A stretch of 64,000 nucleotides of DNA. It comes from Mariniphaga anaerophila. Lineage in GTDB: Bacteria > Bacteroidota > Bacteroidia > Bacteroidales > Prolixibacteraceae. The translations under genes were made by a program, and so were the position numbers. Of this stretch, positions 1 through 10,600 are shown piece by piece (position 1 is the stretch's first letter; the number at the start of each line of letters is the position of its first letter). Below the pieces are notes generated by a model, which made no database searches, was not told the DNA's origin, and saw only the letters and a program-made list of their open reading frames with translations. The stretch covers positions 434,001 to 498,000 of the forward strand of contig NZ_FQUM01000004.1 of the NCBI RefSeq assembly GCF_900129025.1. The letters are read 5' to 3'.

Positions 1-693
1 TTGTTCCGCAGCCTGAAATGCGCCGGTTTTTTCAACAAAATGAACCAGCAATTCCTGCTGTTTTTTTGCGCGTTGCAACGACTCTTCTTTTTCCAGAAGG
101 TCTTTTTCTGATTTAATATCGGGATGCAACCTGACCCAGGTTTCTGATTTCGCTTTGTATTTTGCGTCTATTTTCTCTTCAACCTGAATGATGTGCTTAT
201 CGAGAAGTGATTTTAATGCCGCGTAAGAAAAATCGAGGCCAAGCTTTTTCTGCAAAGAATCCGGCGTTGAAACATCCTGCTTAATCAACTCCAGAATACG
301 AAACTCTTTTTCGCCAATTTCCTGTTCGTCGTCGTTGCCCGTTAAACTGATTTTCGATTTGCTTTCCAACTTTAAACCGGTTGGCAACGCCGCACGAAAA
401 ACATCGCCCAAAGTGCAGCAATAGTAACCTGCCATCCATTTCCAAAGCTCCAGGTTTTGAGGCAAAATCACAGGTTCTTCGTCCAAAAGCTGAACAATTT
501 CTTTTAAATCGATGTTTGCGGGAGCGTCTTCTGAAAGGGACAAAACCAAGGCGGCATAAAATTTTTTTGCCCCAAATTGCACAACTACCCTTTGTCCCGG
601 TTTTATCTGCAACTGCCACTTTTCAGGCACGCGATACGTAAACGCATCGTGCAAAGGCAGGGGCAAAATAACCTGGGCAAATATTTCGGGCAT
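1..693 (-). CDS. priA: Primosomal protein N' (PriA helicase), N-terminal part only
   Basis: An open frame runs from an ATG at 693 to the window edge and gives the first 231 residues. It opens with MPEIFAQVILPLPLHDAFTY and continues with KPGQRVVVQFGAKKFYAALV and a WMAGYYCCTLGDVFRAALP segment, which is the 3'-DNA-end-binding domain of PriA. The protein restarts replication forks by loading the primosome. The helicase motifs and zinc-binding cysteines lie beyond the edge and cannot be checked. ispH lies 62 bp upstream on the same strand, so priA is probably the distal gene of the porQ-cmk-ispH group. Identification rests on the N-terminal pattern alone. Confidence 0.85.
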   Translation of the reverse strand, partial: MPEIFAQVILPLPLHDAFTYRVPEKWQLQIKPGQRVVVQFGAKKFYAALVLSLSEDAPANIDLKEIVQLLDEEPVILPQNLELWKWMAGYYCCTLGDVFRAALPTGLKLESKSKISLTGNDDEQEIGEKEFRILELIKQDVSTPDSLQKKLGLDFSYAALKSLLDKHIIQVEEKIDAKYKAKSETWVRLHPDIKSEKDLLEKEESLQRAKKQQELLVHFVEKTGAFQAAEQ

Positions 694-755
694 TGGTGTT
701 GTTTTTGAATCGTTCCCCAAAGAAACGAAAAATAAAAAACAATAATCCCCGGGAT

Positions 756-1622
756 TCAGGAAGGATTTCGCTGATTAATCCATTCTGCTATTTCTTCCAT
801 TAACCAGTTGGGAGTTGAAGTAGCACCGCAAATACCAACAGATTCTGCACCATCGAGCCAGGCCGGATCGATTTCCGAAGTTCTTGCAACATGATGGGTG
901 CGGGGATTTTCTTCTTTGCAAATAGTATACAGATACCAGCCATTGGAACTTTTGTGACCGGCCACAAACAACACAACATCAAACTCCTTTGCAAATTGTT
1001 TTAAATGAGGGACCCTGTTTGAAACCTGCCGGCAGATGGAATCTTTTATCTCCAGCCCCACGCCAGGTTGCATGCTGCTTTTCACTTTATCGGCAATGGC
1101 ATAAAAATCCTCCACTCGCTTTGTGGTCTGAGAGTAAAGTGACACCGGGCGGGAAAAATCGATTTGGCTGACATCGTTGATACTTTCCAGCACAATTGCC
1201 TTATTTTCGATCTGACCGTCAAGCCCAATAATTTCGGCATGCCCTTTTTTCCCATAAATTACGACCTGCCCGTCTTTGTCTTTATTACTTTCGTACGAAC
1301 CCTTTACTTTTTCCTGAAGTGTTAATACAACCGGACAGGTTGCATCAATCAATTCGATGTTATTCTTTTTGGCATGTTCGTATGTTTCGGGCGGTTCGCC
1401 ATGCGCACGGATGAGTACTTTACAGTCTTTCATTTGCATATACTCGTCCCTTGAAACGGATTGCAGCCCCATTTTTTCGAGGCGTTCCACTTCCATTCCG
1501 TTGTGCACAATATCACCCAGGCAGTATAATTTATCCGTTGTTTTTAATTCGTTTTCGGCTGATTTAATGGCTTTTATTACACCAAAACAAAAGCCGGAAC
1601 GTCTGTCAATCTCAACTCTCAT
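756..1622 (-). CDS. ispH: 4-hydroxy-3-methylbut-2-enyl diphosphate reductase
   Basis: The last enzyme of the MEP isoprenoid pathway, reducing HMBPP to IPP and DMAPP with a 4Fe-4S cluster. The 288-aa protein has the family N-terminus (RSGFCFGVIKAI) and three cysteines at residues 12, 96 (DATCPVV) and 197 (SICRQVSNR) that fit the cluster ligands. The AHGEPPETYEHAKK segment and the late SxSSNGWYL-like (KSSNGWYLY) stretch also match. The start overlaps the end of cmk by 11 bp, so the two are translated from one message. Full length, no anomaly seen. Confidence 0.95.
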   Translation of the reverse strand: MRVEIDRRSGFCFGVIKAIKSAENELKTTDKLYCLGDIVHNGMEVERLEKMGLQSVSRDEYMQMKDCKVLIRAHGEPPETYEHAKKNNIELIDATCPVVLTLQEKVKGSYESNKDKDGQVVIYGKKGHAEIIGLDGQIENKAIVLESINDVSQIDFSRPVSLYSQTTKRVEDFYAIADKVKSSMQPGVGLEIKDSICRQVSNRVPHLKQFAKEFDVVLFVAGHKSSNGWYLYTICKEENPRTHHVARTSEIDPAWLDGAESVGICGATSTPNWLMEEIAEWINQRNPS

Positions 1623-2316
1623 TTCCTTCCATTTTTTCGGTTGCTTTTTCCAAACTCCACTGCAACTGTTCTTGCCGCGTAAGATTACTGTTGTCTAAAA
1701 CAATGGCATCGTCGGCTTTTCTTAACGGACTAATTTCGCGTCCGGAATCAATTGTATCCCGGTCTTCCACATTTTTCAGAATCTCGTCAAAATCTACGTC
1801 AAGCCCTTTTTGCTTCAACTCCAGATACCGTCGTTGTGCCCTGATTTGAGGTGATGCTGTCATGAAAATTTTCAGTTCTGCATCAGGAAAGACCACTGTG
1901 CCAATATCACGGCCATCCATTACTATGCCTTTGTTTTTTCCGTTTTCGCGTTGCTGTTTCACCATTTCGTGACGCACCTCGCCGATGGTACTAATCGGGC
2001 TCACATTTTGTGAAACTTCCAGTTGTCTTATTTCATCTTCCACATTTTCACCGTTCAAAAACGTTGTGTTTTTCTCGGTTTGTTCGTCCCAGTGAAAAGT
2101 GATTTTAATGTTCTTCAGTCCTTCAATAACCTTTTCCCTGAGCGGCTGCCCGTTTTGTATCCAACCGTTACGCAGCGCGTATAATGTTACTACCCGGTAC
2201 ATGGCTCCACTGTCGATATAAATGTAACCCAACTCACGTGCTAACGATTTGGCCAGCGTACTTTTGCCGCATGAAGAGTGGCCGTCAATGGCGATTACTA
2301 TCTTTTTTTTGGTCAT
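1612..2316 (-). CDS. cmk: Cytidylate kinase
   Basis: Phosphorylates CMP and dCMP using ATP, in the cytoplasm. The 234-aa protein begins with a P-loop, IAIDGHSSCGKSTLAK (residues about 8-23), followed by LGYIYIDSGAMYRVVTLYAL, the CMP-binding signature. GRDIGTVVFPDAELKIFMTA is the central family motif, and arginines for phosphate contact follow. The gene overlaps ispH by 11 bp downstream. A -7 element (TATCTTTG) 18 bp upstream of the ATG suggests its own promoter, although porQ lies only 59 bp further upstream. The cmk-ispH pairing is common in Bacteroidota. Confidence 0.95.
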   Translation of the reverse strand: MTKKKIVIAIDGHSSCGKSTLAKSLARELGYIYIDSGAMYRVVTLYALRNGWIQNGQPLREKVIEGLKNIKITFHWDEQTEKNTTFLNGENVEDEIRQLEVSQNVSPISTIGEVRHEMVKQQRENGKNKGIVMDGRDIGTVVFPDAELKIFMTASPQIRAQRRYLELKQKGLDVDFDEILKNVEDRDTIDSGREISPLRKADDAIVLDNSNLTRQEQLQWSLEKATEKMEGNES

Positions 2317-2333
2317 TTTTTAAGGATTTAGGG

Positions 2334-2341
2334 CAAAGATA
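2334..2341 (-). promoter_or_regulatory. Candidate -7 promoter element for cmk
   Basis: On the minus strand the sequence reads TATCTTTG, an exact match to the Bacteroidota -7 consensus TAnnTTTG, placed 18 bp before the cmk ATG. An ATTG about 21 bp upstream is a fair -33 element. The predicted transcription start leaves a short 5' leader of around 10 nt. Confidence 0.5.
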
Positions 2342-2375
2342 AAGGAATTTTCAAATCAGACCCAATTGTCTTTAA

Positions 2376-3404
2376 TTAAAACGGTTCGTTTAAATTTATT
2401 GCAACAGAAAGCAGGTTTGAAGAACCAGCCAGATGAAAACGGGAGGTGCCAAAGTCGAGCCGGAATCGTTTTATTTTTACTCCAAACCCCATTGAAAAAC
2501 CAACAGTAGAAAGACGCTCGTCGTATTTCAGTTCCTGTCTTCTCTGGTAATTATACCCGGCTCTGAGCGTAAAGTTTTGTGAGGGCATAATTTCCACACC
2601 CAACACAGCGTGCCGCATTATTTGTTTGGCAAAACTTTCTTTGCGCTGGTACCAACTCTCGAGAGTTTCTTCCTGCTCTTCTTCCGACCAGCTTAAATCC
2701 CAATTGGTAAGATGCTGCATGGTAAGCGAAAAAACTACCGGAGCGTGCCTCAGCCGGGTACTGATTCCGGCCTGCAGATTAAAAGGAATGGGTTCCCGTT
2801 TTCCGTCATCGTAATATGTTGTTATCTGGCCTCCAATGTTCCTGGCAACAAGCGCAACGTGTGTCAGACTGTCTTTACTGGCAAAATTCACTCCCAGGTC
2901 AGCAGCAAGCCCAAACGAGCGGTAGCTTTCAAACACCGAAAAAACCGGTTTCAAATTAGCTCCGTAGCTCAGCCGCTTGTAGTGGTTGGAATAAATCATA
3001 TTAAAAGCATACTCTGCTGCATTGAAAAAATTTCCGGTTAGTTCTCCCAAATGGGTCGCTTCTTTAAACTCTCCGTAATTGATGTAGTGCATGCCCAAAG
3101 CAAAATTCCCCACACCGTTAAAACTCCGGGCATAAGAAACATAGCCATAATTAATATCCAGAAAGTAATTCACATAATTTGCCAAAACAATGTTACTCAT
3201 GCTTTTATGCAACAATGCGGGATTATGAAAAGGAAGGTTCAAATCGGAACTGTCTGTGAGGGCGACCTGTTTTCCACCCAGAGCTGCAACGCGGGCAGAA
3301 TTTGTGAGCTCCAAAAACTGATACGTAGTTTCCCCGCCAATCTGTGCTTTCGCCGAAAATTGGACCAGGATATATAGTAAGATCAAGTATAGTTTACGAT
3401 TCAT
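2376..3404 (-). CDS. porQ: Type IX secretion system protein PorQ
   Basis: A 342-aa exported protein with a signal peptide (MNRKLYLILLYILVQFSAKA, cleaved near residue 20). It begins the mature part with QIGGETTYQFLELTNSARVAALGGKQVALTD and has DLNLPFHNPALLHKSMSNIVLANY, the hallmark of the PorQ/PorV-like FadL-fold group. Alternating beta strands continue to an aromatic end (INLNEPF), as expected for an outer-membrane barrel. PorQ is a component of the type IX secretion apparatus, implicated in handling of C-terminal-domain cargo. It sits directly upstream of cmk, a conserved neighbourhood in the phylum. Other T9SS genes are not in this window. Confidence 0.85.
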   Translation of the reverse strand: MNRKLYLILLYILVQFSAKAQIGGETTYQFLELTNSARVAALGGKQVALTDSSDLNLPFHNPALLHKSMSNIVLANYVNYFLDINYGYVSYARSFNGVGNFALGMHYINYGEFKEATHLGELTGNFFNAAEYAFNMIYSNHYKRLSYGANLKPVFSVFESYRSFGLAADLGVNFASKDSLTHVALVARNIGGQITTYYDDGKREPIPFNLQAGISTRLRHAPVVFSLTMQHLTNWDLSWSEEEQEETLESWYQRKESFAKQIMRHAVLGVEIMPSQNFTLRAGYNYQRRQELKYDERLSTVGFSMGFGVKIKRFRLDFGTSRFHLAGSSNLLSVAINLNEPF

Positions 3405-3431
3405 TCGCTTTTAGTATATCCTTTTAAACGC

Positions 3432-3439
3432 CAAATGTA
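3432..3439 (-). promoter_or_regulatory. Candidate -7 element for porQ
   Basis: The minus strand reads TACATTTG, matching TAnnTTTG, 28 bp before the porQ ATG. No good -33 TTTG is visible at the right spacing, and the upstream sequence lies inside the 3' end of the preceding gene, so support is moderate. Confidence 0.35.
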
Positions 3440-3450
3440 TTGAAATATTT

Positions 3451-3963
3451 TTAGAGAAGGTTTTGATTTCCATTTTTCAACTCGTCAAAAACCTCGTAAA
3501 CCACCGGACAGGTTTCACAATTCTTATGCGATAAATTCAAAATCTGAACAAAACGCTTTCTGTCGGTGTGCGGGTATTCGCGACAAGCCCTGGGACGGCT
3601 TTCGTATACCATACAGTAATTATCCGGCATCAGAAACGGGCACGGGTGCTCTTTAAAAACAAAATCGTTGTCTTCGTCAACCTGAACATATTGCTCATGA
3701 AACGCTGAAGGTTTCATTTTTAAATGTCTGGCAAGCCGTTCAATGTCTTTATCTGTTAACCTCGGTCCAATTGTTTTGCAACAGTTTGCGCAATCGAGAC
3801 AACTAAACGAATCGAAAGCTTCGTAGTGCAATGTATGAACTACATCGTCCAGAGTCTTAGGCTTTTTCTTTTTCAGTTTTTTTAGGAATGCCGCTGTTTC
3901 CTGCCTGTTTTTGTCAGTGTGCAGCTTTAATTCGTCCGGCGATTTGTATTTAATTTTCCTCAT
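3451..3963 (-). CDS. YkgJ-family cysteine cluster protein
   Basis: A 170-aa cytoplasmic protein of the zinc- or iron-chelating CxxCxxCC family. The cluster appears as FSCLDCANCCKTIGPRLTDKDIERLARHLK, followed by CPFLMPDNYCMVYESRPRACREYP, which carries the second cysteine group. NCETCPVVYEVFDEL completes the metal-binding pattern. The biochemical role of the family is not settled. The N-terminal third is rich in lysine and probably helical. Its ATG shares one base with the stop codon of the upstream permease gene (TAATG arrangement), so the two are translationally coupled, though no functional link is obvious. Confidence 0.85.
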   Translation of the reverse strand: MRKIKYKSPDELKLHTDKNRQETAAFLKKLKKKKPKTLDDVVHTLHYEAFDSFSCLDCANCCKTIGPRLTDKDIERLARHLKMKPSAFHEQYVQVDEDNDFVFKEHPCPFLMPDNYCMVYESRPRACREYPHTDRKRFVQILNLSHKNCETCPVVYEVFDELKNGNQNLL

Positions 3964-4886
3964 TACGAAATGGTATGAACCTCGACAACTTTTTGCCTGG
4001 ATGATTTCCTTTTTCGAGCCTGAGCCAGAAACAAACCGGCAATTACCACCAAAATACCAAGTATTTTCTGAAACCCAAGTTCTTCTTTCAATACGAAAAA
4101 AGAGAGAACAGCCACAAAAACGGGAATTAGGTTAACAAAAGTATTAGAACGATTTACCCCAATTTTCCGGATACTCTGGGTGAAAAAGACAAATGCCAGC
4201 GTTGACGCAAAAACGGCAAGTAAAATAATTGCCCGAAACGCCTGGGGATGAAAAGGAGTTAAAACGAAATCTTTTAAATCGACAACCAGCCAAACGGGCA
4301 AAAACAAAACAACTCCAATCAGATTTTGGTAGGCAATAATGGTAAGCGAATTGTAACGCATTACAACGTGTCGCAATACAATTGAATATGATATTGCAGC
4401 AAACACCGCAACGAATTCCAGCCCAATACCCAACGGCGATGCATTGAAACCGAAAGATTCATCCAACACCACCAGCGCGACTCCTAAAAACGAAAACAAG
4501 AAGCCCACAGCATTTTTCCAGGTTACTTTTTCGCGAAAAAAGTACCATGCGGCAATTGGCGATAAAAGCGGAATGGTGCCAACTATTACAGAAGCTTCTG
4601 TTGACGAGATATAGGTAAGGCCGTAGCTTTCTCCCAAAAAATACAAAAACGGTTCGAAAAAAGCCATCAGCACAAACAACCGAAGATCTTTTTTGGTAGG
4701 CTTTTGCAAACGTTTCAGCAACCATGCAATTAACCAAATCAATCCGGCAGAAATTATCAGCCGGAACAAAACAATGGTAACGGGTTTATAAGCCAAAAAG
4801 GCGATTTTAAACCACACGAAGGAAAAGCCCCAAAAAAAGGCCGCTCCAAGTGCTGTGAAGTAGGCTAATAATTCTTTATTTTTCAT
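3963..4886 (-). CDS. EamA/DMT-family permease
   Basis: A 307-aa inner-membrane protein with about ten hydrophobic segments in two homologous halves, as in drug/metabolite transporters of the EamA family. The first half starts LLAYFTALGAAFFWGFSFVW and contains ESYGLTYISSTEASVIVGTIPLLSPIAAWYFF, the typical helix 3-4 region. The second half repeats the pattern with FASTLAFVFFTQSIRKIGVNRSNTFVNLIPVFVAVLSFFVLKEEL. The C-terminus is short, basic and cytoplasmic. The substrate cannot be inferred. The gene is the first of a two-gene unit with the YkgJ-like gene. Confidence 0.88.
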   Translation of the reverse strand: MKNKELLAYFTALGAAFFWGFSFVWFKIAFLAYKPVTIVLFRLIISAGLIWLIAWLLKRLQKPTKKDLRLFVLMAFFEPFLYFLGESYGLTYISSTEASVIVGTIPLLSPIAAWYFFREKVTWKNAVGFLFSFLGVALVVLDESFGFNASPLGIGLEFVAVFAAISYSIVLRHVVMRYNSLTIIAYQNLIGVVLFLPVWLVVDLKDFVLTPFHPQAFRAIILLAVFASTLAFVFFTQSIRKIGVNRSNTFVNLIPVFVAVLSFFVLKEELGFQKILGILVVIAGLFLAQARKRKSSRQKVVEVHTIS

Positions 4887-5048
4887 TTTTGATTTGCAGC
4901 ATGCAAAAATAGTTTTTTTACTTGTTTTTACATTATGTTTTGAGTTAACAGCAAAAAGCTCTTTTGGTTAAAATTTCCAAGTAGGCTGCCCCATTTGCTT
5001 TCTACAAAAAGGAATCTTTTAGAAAATCCTCCCGATTAGCAAAACAAG

Positions 5049-5079
5049 AAAAGGCTGCCCCACATTGGAACAGCCTTTT
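5049..5079 (-). terminator. Terminator after rpoD
   Basis: Inverted repeat AAAAGGCTG / CAGCCTTTT with a 13-nt centre, between the rpoD stop and the permease start. On the minus strand it is followed by a T-containing stretch, which fits an intrinsic terminator of the sigma-factor gene. Confidence 0.7.
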
Positions 5080-5099
5080 CAATATATATTTCTAGGGAA

Positions 5100-5960
5100 T
5101 TATCCTAAATATGTTTTAAGGAGCTTGCTTCTTGAAGTATGCCTTAATCTGCGAATAGCCTTTTCTTTAATCTGACGCACGCGTTCACGTGTCAGACCGA
5201 AACGTTCGCCAATTTCTTCGAGCGTCATTTCCTGGCAGCCAATCCCGAAAAACAAACGAATAATGTCGGCTTCTCGTTCGGTTAATGTTGCCAACGCCCG
5301 GTGAATTTCGCGGGCAAGTGACTCCTGAATAAGTGAACGGTCAGCATTCGGTGAATCGTTGTTTACCAAAACGTCCAGCAAACTGTTGTCTTCGCCGTCA
5401 ACAAAAGGTGCATCAACAGAAACGTGCCTTCCGGAAACCCTCAGCGTGTCGGCAACCTTATCGGCCGGCAACTCCAAAGAATCGGCCAACTCTTCGGGAG
5501 AAGGTTTTCTTTCGTGTTCCTGTTCAAATTTTGAATAAGCTTTATTTATTTTATTCAACGAACCAACCTGGTTAAGTGGCAAACGAACAATTCTGGATTG
5601 TTCTGCCAAAGCCTGCAAAATGGATTGCCGAATCCACCATACAGCATAAGAAATAAACTTAAATCCTCGTGTTTCGTCAAATTTTTCAGCGGCCTTAATA
5701 AGACCAAGGTTTCCTTCGTTAATTAAGTCAGGAAGGCTAAGACCCTGGTTCTGATATTGTTTTGCAACCGACACAACAAACCTCAAATTTGCTCTTGTCA
5801 GTTTCTCCAAAGCAGCCTGGTCTCCCTTTTTTATACGCTGAGCCAATTCAACTTCTTCCTCCACTGTAATAAGCTCCTCTTTTCCAATCTCTTGCAAATA
5901 CTTATCCAGCGAAGCGCTTTCACGATTCGTGATTGACTTTGTGATCTTTAGTTGTCTCAT
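5100..5960 (-). CDS. rpoD: Primary RNA polymerase sigma factor RpoD/SigA
   Basis: A 286-aa housekeeping sigma factor of the short Bacteroidota type, lacking region 1.1. Region 1.2 begins at [20 protein letters not shown] (from residue 17). Region 2 holds [27 protein letters not shown] and the -10-recognition helix [15 protein letters not shown] (about residues 100-114). Region 3 includes [26 protein letters not shown]. Region 4 ends with the helix-turn-helix [26 protein letters not shown]. This factor reads the TTTG/TAnnTTTG promoters that recur in the window. The gene is monocistronic, with its own promoter element and a downstream hairpin. Confidence 0.97.
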   Translation of the reverse strand: MRQLKITKSITNRESASLDKYLQEIGKEELITVEEEVELAQRIKKGDQAALEKLTRANLRFVVSVAKQYQNQGLSLPDLINEGNLGLIKAAEKFDETRGFKFISYAVWWIRQSILQALAEQSRIVRLPLNQVGSLNKINKAYSKFEQEHERKPSPEELADSLELPADKVADTLRVSGRHVSVDAPFVDGEDNSLLDVLVNNDSPNADRSLIQESLAREIHRALATLTEREADIIRLFFGIGCQEMTLEEIGERFGLTRERVRQIKEKAIRRLRHTSRSKLLKTYLG

Positions 5961-5982
5961 AAACTCTCCTTAAAAAAACGTG

Positions 5983-5990
5983 CAAATATA
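5983..5990 (-). promoter_or_regulatory. -7 promoter element for rpoD
   Basis: Minus-strand TATATTTG, an exact TAnnTTTG match 22 bp upstream of the rpoD ATG, with a T-rich stretch at the expected -33 distance. Confidence 0.5.
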
Positions 5991-6074
5991 GAACATTAAT
6001 TATTAGCGAAAAAGAAGCAGACTACTCAGGAAAAGACTCTTAATAGTTTGTTAAAGGTGTTGTTTCTTCTGTAG

Positions 6075-7511
6075 TTAATCAACACCAAAAACAAAATAAG
6101 CCAGTTCCCCGTTTGGATAAATTCCTTCAACCAAAATTCCTCCCCTCGCATTTCCAATTTCTCTTTTAAAATCACTTACCTCATAAATGGGTTTTTTGTT
6201 CACATGTGTTATGATGAATCCTTTGCTTAATCCTGCATCTTTAAGCTTACCCTTCTTTAAATCAGTTATTTTTATTCCGTACTCAATGTCCAAATCTCTT
6301 CTTTCATTGTTACCTATCGCTTCAAAGCTGGCACCCAAAATGGTCGTATTATCACGCACAATTTGTGTATCACCGTGTTTATTACGTAAGGTTACCGAAA
6401 ATTGTTTCCTGTCGCCCTTTCTTTTCACAACAATTTTTATGTCGTCGCCCGGACGGAAGCGGCTGACTTTCTCCTGGAGTTCTGCCGAAGAGTTGACAGG
6501 ATCGCCGGCGATGCTCATAATTACGTCGCCTTCCTTCATCCCGGCTTCCTTTGCGGCACCATTATCAGAAACAGCAGCCACGTAAACACCTTCCACTTTA
6601 TCCAGCCCTTTTTCCTGAGCAAGGGCGCCGTTTACATCAACAATACTAACTCCCAGTAATGCGCGCTGAACTTCGCCAAATTCCTTCAAGTCTTCCACTA
6701 CTTTTTTTACAATAGAAACAGGAACTGCAAAAGAGTAACCTGCATACGATCCGGTTCTGGAAGCAATAGCAGTGTTTATCCCCACTAAATTACCCTGCTG
6801 ATTAACCAAAGCTCCGCCGCTGTTTCCAGGATTAACGGCAGCATCAGTCTGAATAAATGATTCGATTGAATACTGGTCGGAGTTAATTCCGAGGTTTCTG
6901 GCCCTGGCACTAACAATACCTGCGGTTACTGTTGAAGTCAGATTAAACGGATTTCCCACAGCGAGAACCCACTCTCCAAGTTTCAGTGCATCTGAATTTC
7001 CATACGTCAGAAAAGGCAGTTCGTCGGCATCAATTTTAAGCAGCGCCAGGTCAGTGGAAGGATCGGTGCCAACCAACCTTGCATCGTATTCCTGCTTATT
7101 ATTTAATATCACTTTTATCTCCTGCGCACGTTCAATAACGTGGTTATTGGTTACAATATATCCATCTTCGGAAAGAATAACACCAGACCCAAAACCTGTT
7201 GCAATTTGAGGCTGTTGCGGGCGAATACCAAAAAATTCATCGAAAAAAGGATTTCCGCTTGACCATCCTCCTCCACGCATCGAACGCGTTGCAATATGCA
7301 CAACTGCATGCACCGAATTTTCGGCAGCAAACGTTAAATCGGGAAGTTGCTGTTGGCTGTTTGCAGGCAAATTAACGAAACTCATCGGGCGTTGCTCCGA
7401 AACAGTAATTACCTGTGTTTTGTTAAAAAACGAACTGTAAATCCATACAGCCAAAAAGGCACCGGCCAAAACCAGCAGAAACGTAAGCGTGTATTTCTTT
7501 GTATTTTTCAT
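6075..7511 (-). CDS. Do/DegQ-family periplasmic serine protease (HtrA)
   Basis: A 478-aa envelope protease and chaperone. An N-terminal hydrophobic segment (residues about 8-28) serves as signal or membrane anchor. The trypsin-like domain shows the triad His124 (TNNHVIE), Asp154 (STDLALLKI) and Ser231 (NPGNSGGALVN). A glycine- and serine-rich loop (RGGGWSSGNPFFDEFFG) precedes it, like the Q-linker and LA loop of Deg proteins. A first PDZ domain follows (ALLGVSIVDVNG onward, about 285-380). The C-terminal region (GIKITDLKKGKLKDAGLSKGFIITHVNKKPI) is a second, shorter PDZ. It acts on misfolded periplasmic proteins. Usual family length; no catalytic residue missing. Confidence 0.93.
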   Translation of the reverse strand: MKNTKKYTLTFLLVLAGAFLAVWIYSSFFNKTQVITVSEQRPMSFVNLPANSQQQLPDLTFAAENSVHAVVHIATRSMRGGGWSSGNPFFDEFFGIRPQQPQIATGFGSGVILSEDGYIVTNNHVIERAQEIKVILNNKQEYDARLVGTDPSTDLALLKIDADELPFLTYGNSDALKLGEWVLAVGNPFNLTSTVTAGIVSARARNLGINSDQYSIESFIQTDAAVNPGNSGGALVNQQGNLVGINTAIASRTGSYAGYSFAVPVSIVKKVVEDLKEFGEVQRALLGVSIVDVNGALAQEKGLDKVEGVYVAAVSDNGAAKEAGMKEGDVIMSIAGDPVNSSAELQEKVSRFRPGDDIKIVVKRKGDRKQFSVTLRNKHGDTQIVRDNTTILGASFEAIGNNERRDLDIEYGIKITDLKKGKLKDAGLSKGFIITHVNKKPIYEVSDFKREIGNARGGILVEGIYPNGELAYFVFGVD

Positions 7512-7689
7512 GGTTCAAAAATTAAAAAATTAAAGTGCTGAATATAACGCAAATAATTTGCCAGTGTGTTTTATTGACACATCCAACTCTTTTCATTTTG
7601 CATAAATTAACAACCAAAAGTCCATTTTGTTAAAAAGTTAAAAAACCTTCAGTAGAAAAACTGAAACATTGTCAGTATTGCAGTGCAGA

Positions 7690-8271
7690 TTACTTATTTG
7701 GCACCTCAAACCATTTTGAATCCAACTCAACCGGCCGATATTCTGCAATAAATTTCATCGCCTCTTCTGCATCTTTTGCCGAGAAGTAAAGTTCCCTATA
7801 AACTTCTTTTGCAAATTTCTCGGAAAACGACAATTCAAACTGTTTAAACAGGTATCTGAAAAACCCATTTGTATTGACAAAAACAATAGGTTTGCTATGA
7901 TACGAGAGCTGACGAAGCGTCAACACTTCCAAAATTTCTTCCAGTGTTCCGAAACCTCCGGGCAATGCAATAAACGCATCAGAAATTTCGCGCATCTTTG
8001 CTTTTCGCTCCTTCATATCCCGGGTTTCAACAACCTCGTGCAGATTATCTGATGCAAGCGAACGCTGCACAAACCGTTCGGGAATTACGCCAATTGTTTT
8101 CGCACCGGCTTCTGATGCTGCAACAGTAACTGCCTCCATCAACCCGACATTTGCTCCACCATTCACCAGAGTATGGCCTTTTTCGCCAATCAGTTTCCCC
8201 AACTTTTTGGCTTCATCAAAATAAACCGGCGAAATTGCATTGCTTGAAGAAGAAAAAACACAGATATTCAT
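7690..8271 (-). CDS. LOG-family (TIGR00730) Rossmann-fold protein
   Basis: A 193-aa cytoplasmic protein of the LONELY GUY family, whose members remove ribose 5'-phosphate from nucleotide-type substrates such as cytokinin nucleotides. The signature PGGFGTLEE is at residues 104-112. It is preceded by the basic helix ETRDMKERKAKM and the N-terminal SSSSNAISPVYFDEAKKLG segment, and LVNGGANVGLMEAV is the nucleotide-site loop. In bacteria outside plant associates the true substrate is usually unknown. The gene is downstream of gyrB but separated from it by a strong terminator. Confidence 0.88.
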   Translation of the reverse strand: MNICVFSSSSNAISPVYFDEAKKLGKLIGEKGHTLVNGGANVGLMEAVTVAASEAGAKTIGVIPERFVQRSLASDNLHEVVETRDMKERKAKMREISDAFIALPGGFGTLEEILEVLTLRQLSYHSKPIVFVNTNGFFRYLFKQFELSFSEKFAKEVYRELYFSAKDAEEAMKFIAEYRPVELDSKWFEVPNK

Positions 8272-8286
8272 TCTTTTTAAAAATTG

Positions 8287-8312
8287 AAAATCCGGGCTGT
8301 TACCCGGATTTT
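8287..8312 (-). terminator. Terminator after gyrB
   Basis: Perfect 10-bp inverted repeat AAAATCCGGG / CCCGGATTTT around a 6-nt loop, immediately downstream of the gyrB stop. It also precedes the LOG-family gene, separating the two transcription units. Confidence 0.8.
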
Positions 8313-8341
8313 TATTGTACGTATGTAACTAATAAATACAG

Positions 8342-10342
<2,001 letters not shown>

Positions 10343-10454
10343 TTAAATTAGTTTTTGCTTGTTTCGGGAAGAAAACGACACTTTCAAATAAACCCTAAAC
10401 AACCTAATAAACAGACACTTATTCAATTATTCTGTTCTTCTCTGAAGTGTCGCG

Positions 10455-10462
10455 CAAATATA
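10455..10462 (-). promoter_or_regulatory. Candidate -7 element for gyrB
   Basis: Minus-strand TATATTTG matches TAnnTTTG, 142 bp upstream of the gyrB ATG. No TTTG is found at 19-21 bp upstream, so the -33 half is weak. If used, the mRNA has a leader of about 135 nt. Confidence 0.4.
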
Positions 10463-10539
10463 GCAAAATTAACCGAAGGCACGGGAGTTTTTAAGGGTTT
10501 TTAAGACCTTTTTTTCAACAAGTTATAAAACGAAAAAAC

Positions 10540-10574
10540 CGGGCAAAAACCTTCTTCTGAAGCTCTCTTGCCCG
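10540..10574 (-). terminator. Terminator after the barrel/TPR envelope operon
   Basis: Inverted repeat CGGGCAA / TTGCCCG with an inner CTTC/GAAG stem. On the minus strand it is followed by a run of six T, as in a rho-independent terminator, 26 bp past the stop of the outer-membrane barrel gene. Confidence 0.75.
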
Positions 10575-10600
10575 ATTCTTTCAGCGCTGTTTAAACAGAG

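Noticed and set aside
281-641. Open frames on both strands over the start of the window
   Set aside because: They are out-of-frame shadows of the PriA coding sequence, which is continuous from 693 to the edge.
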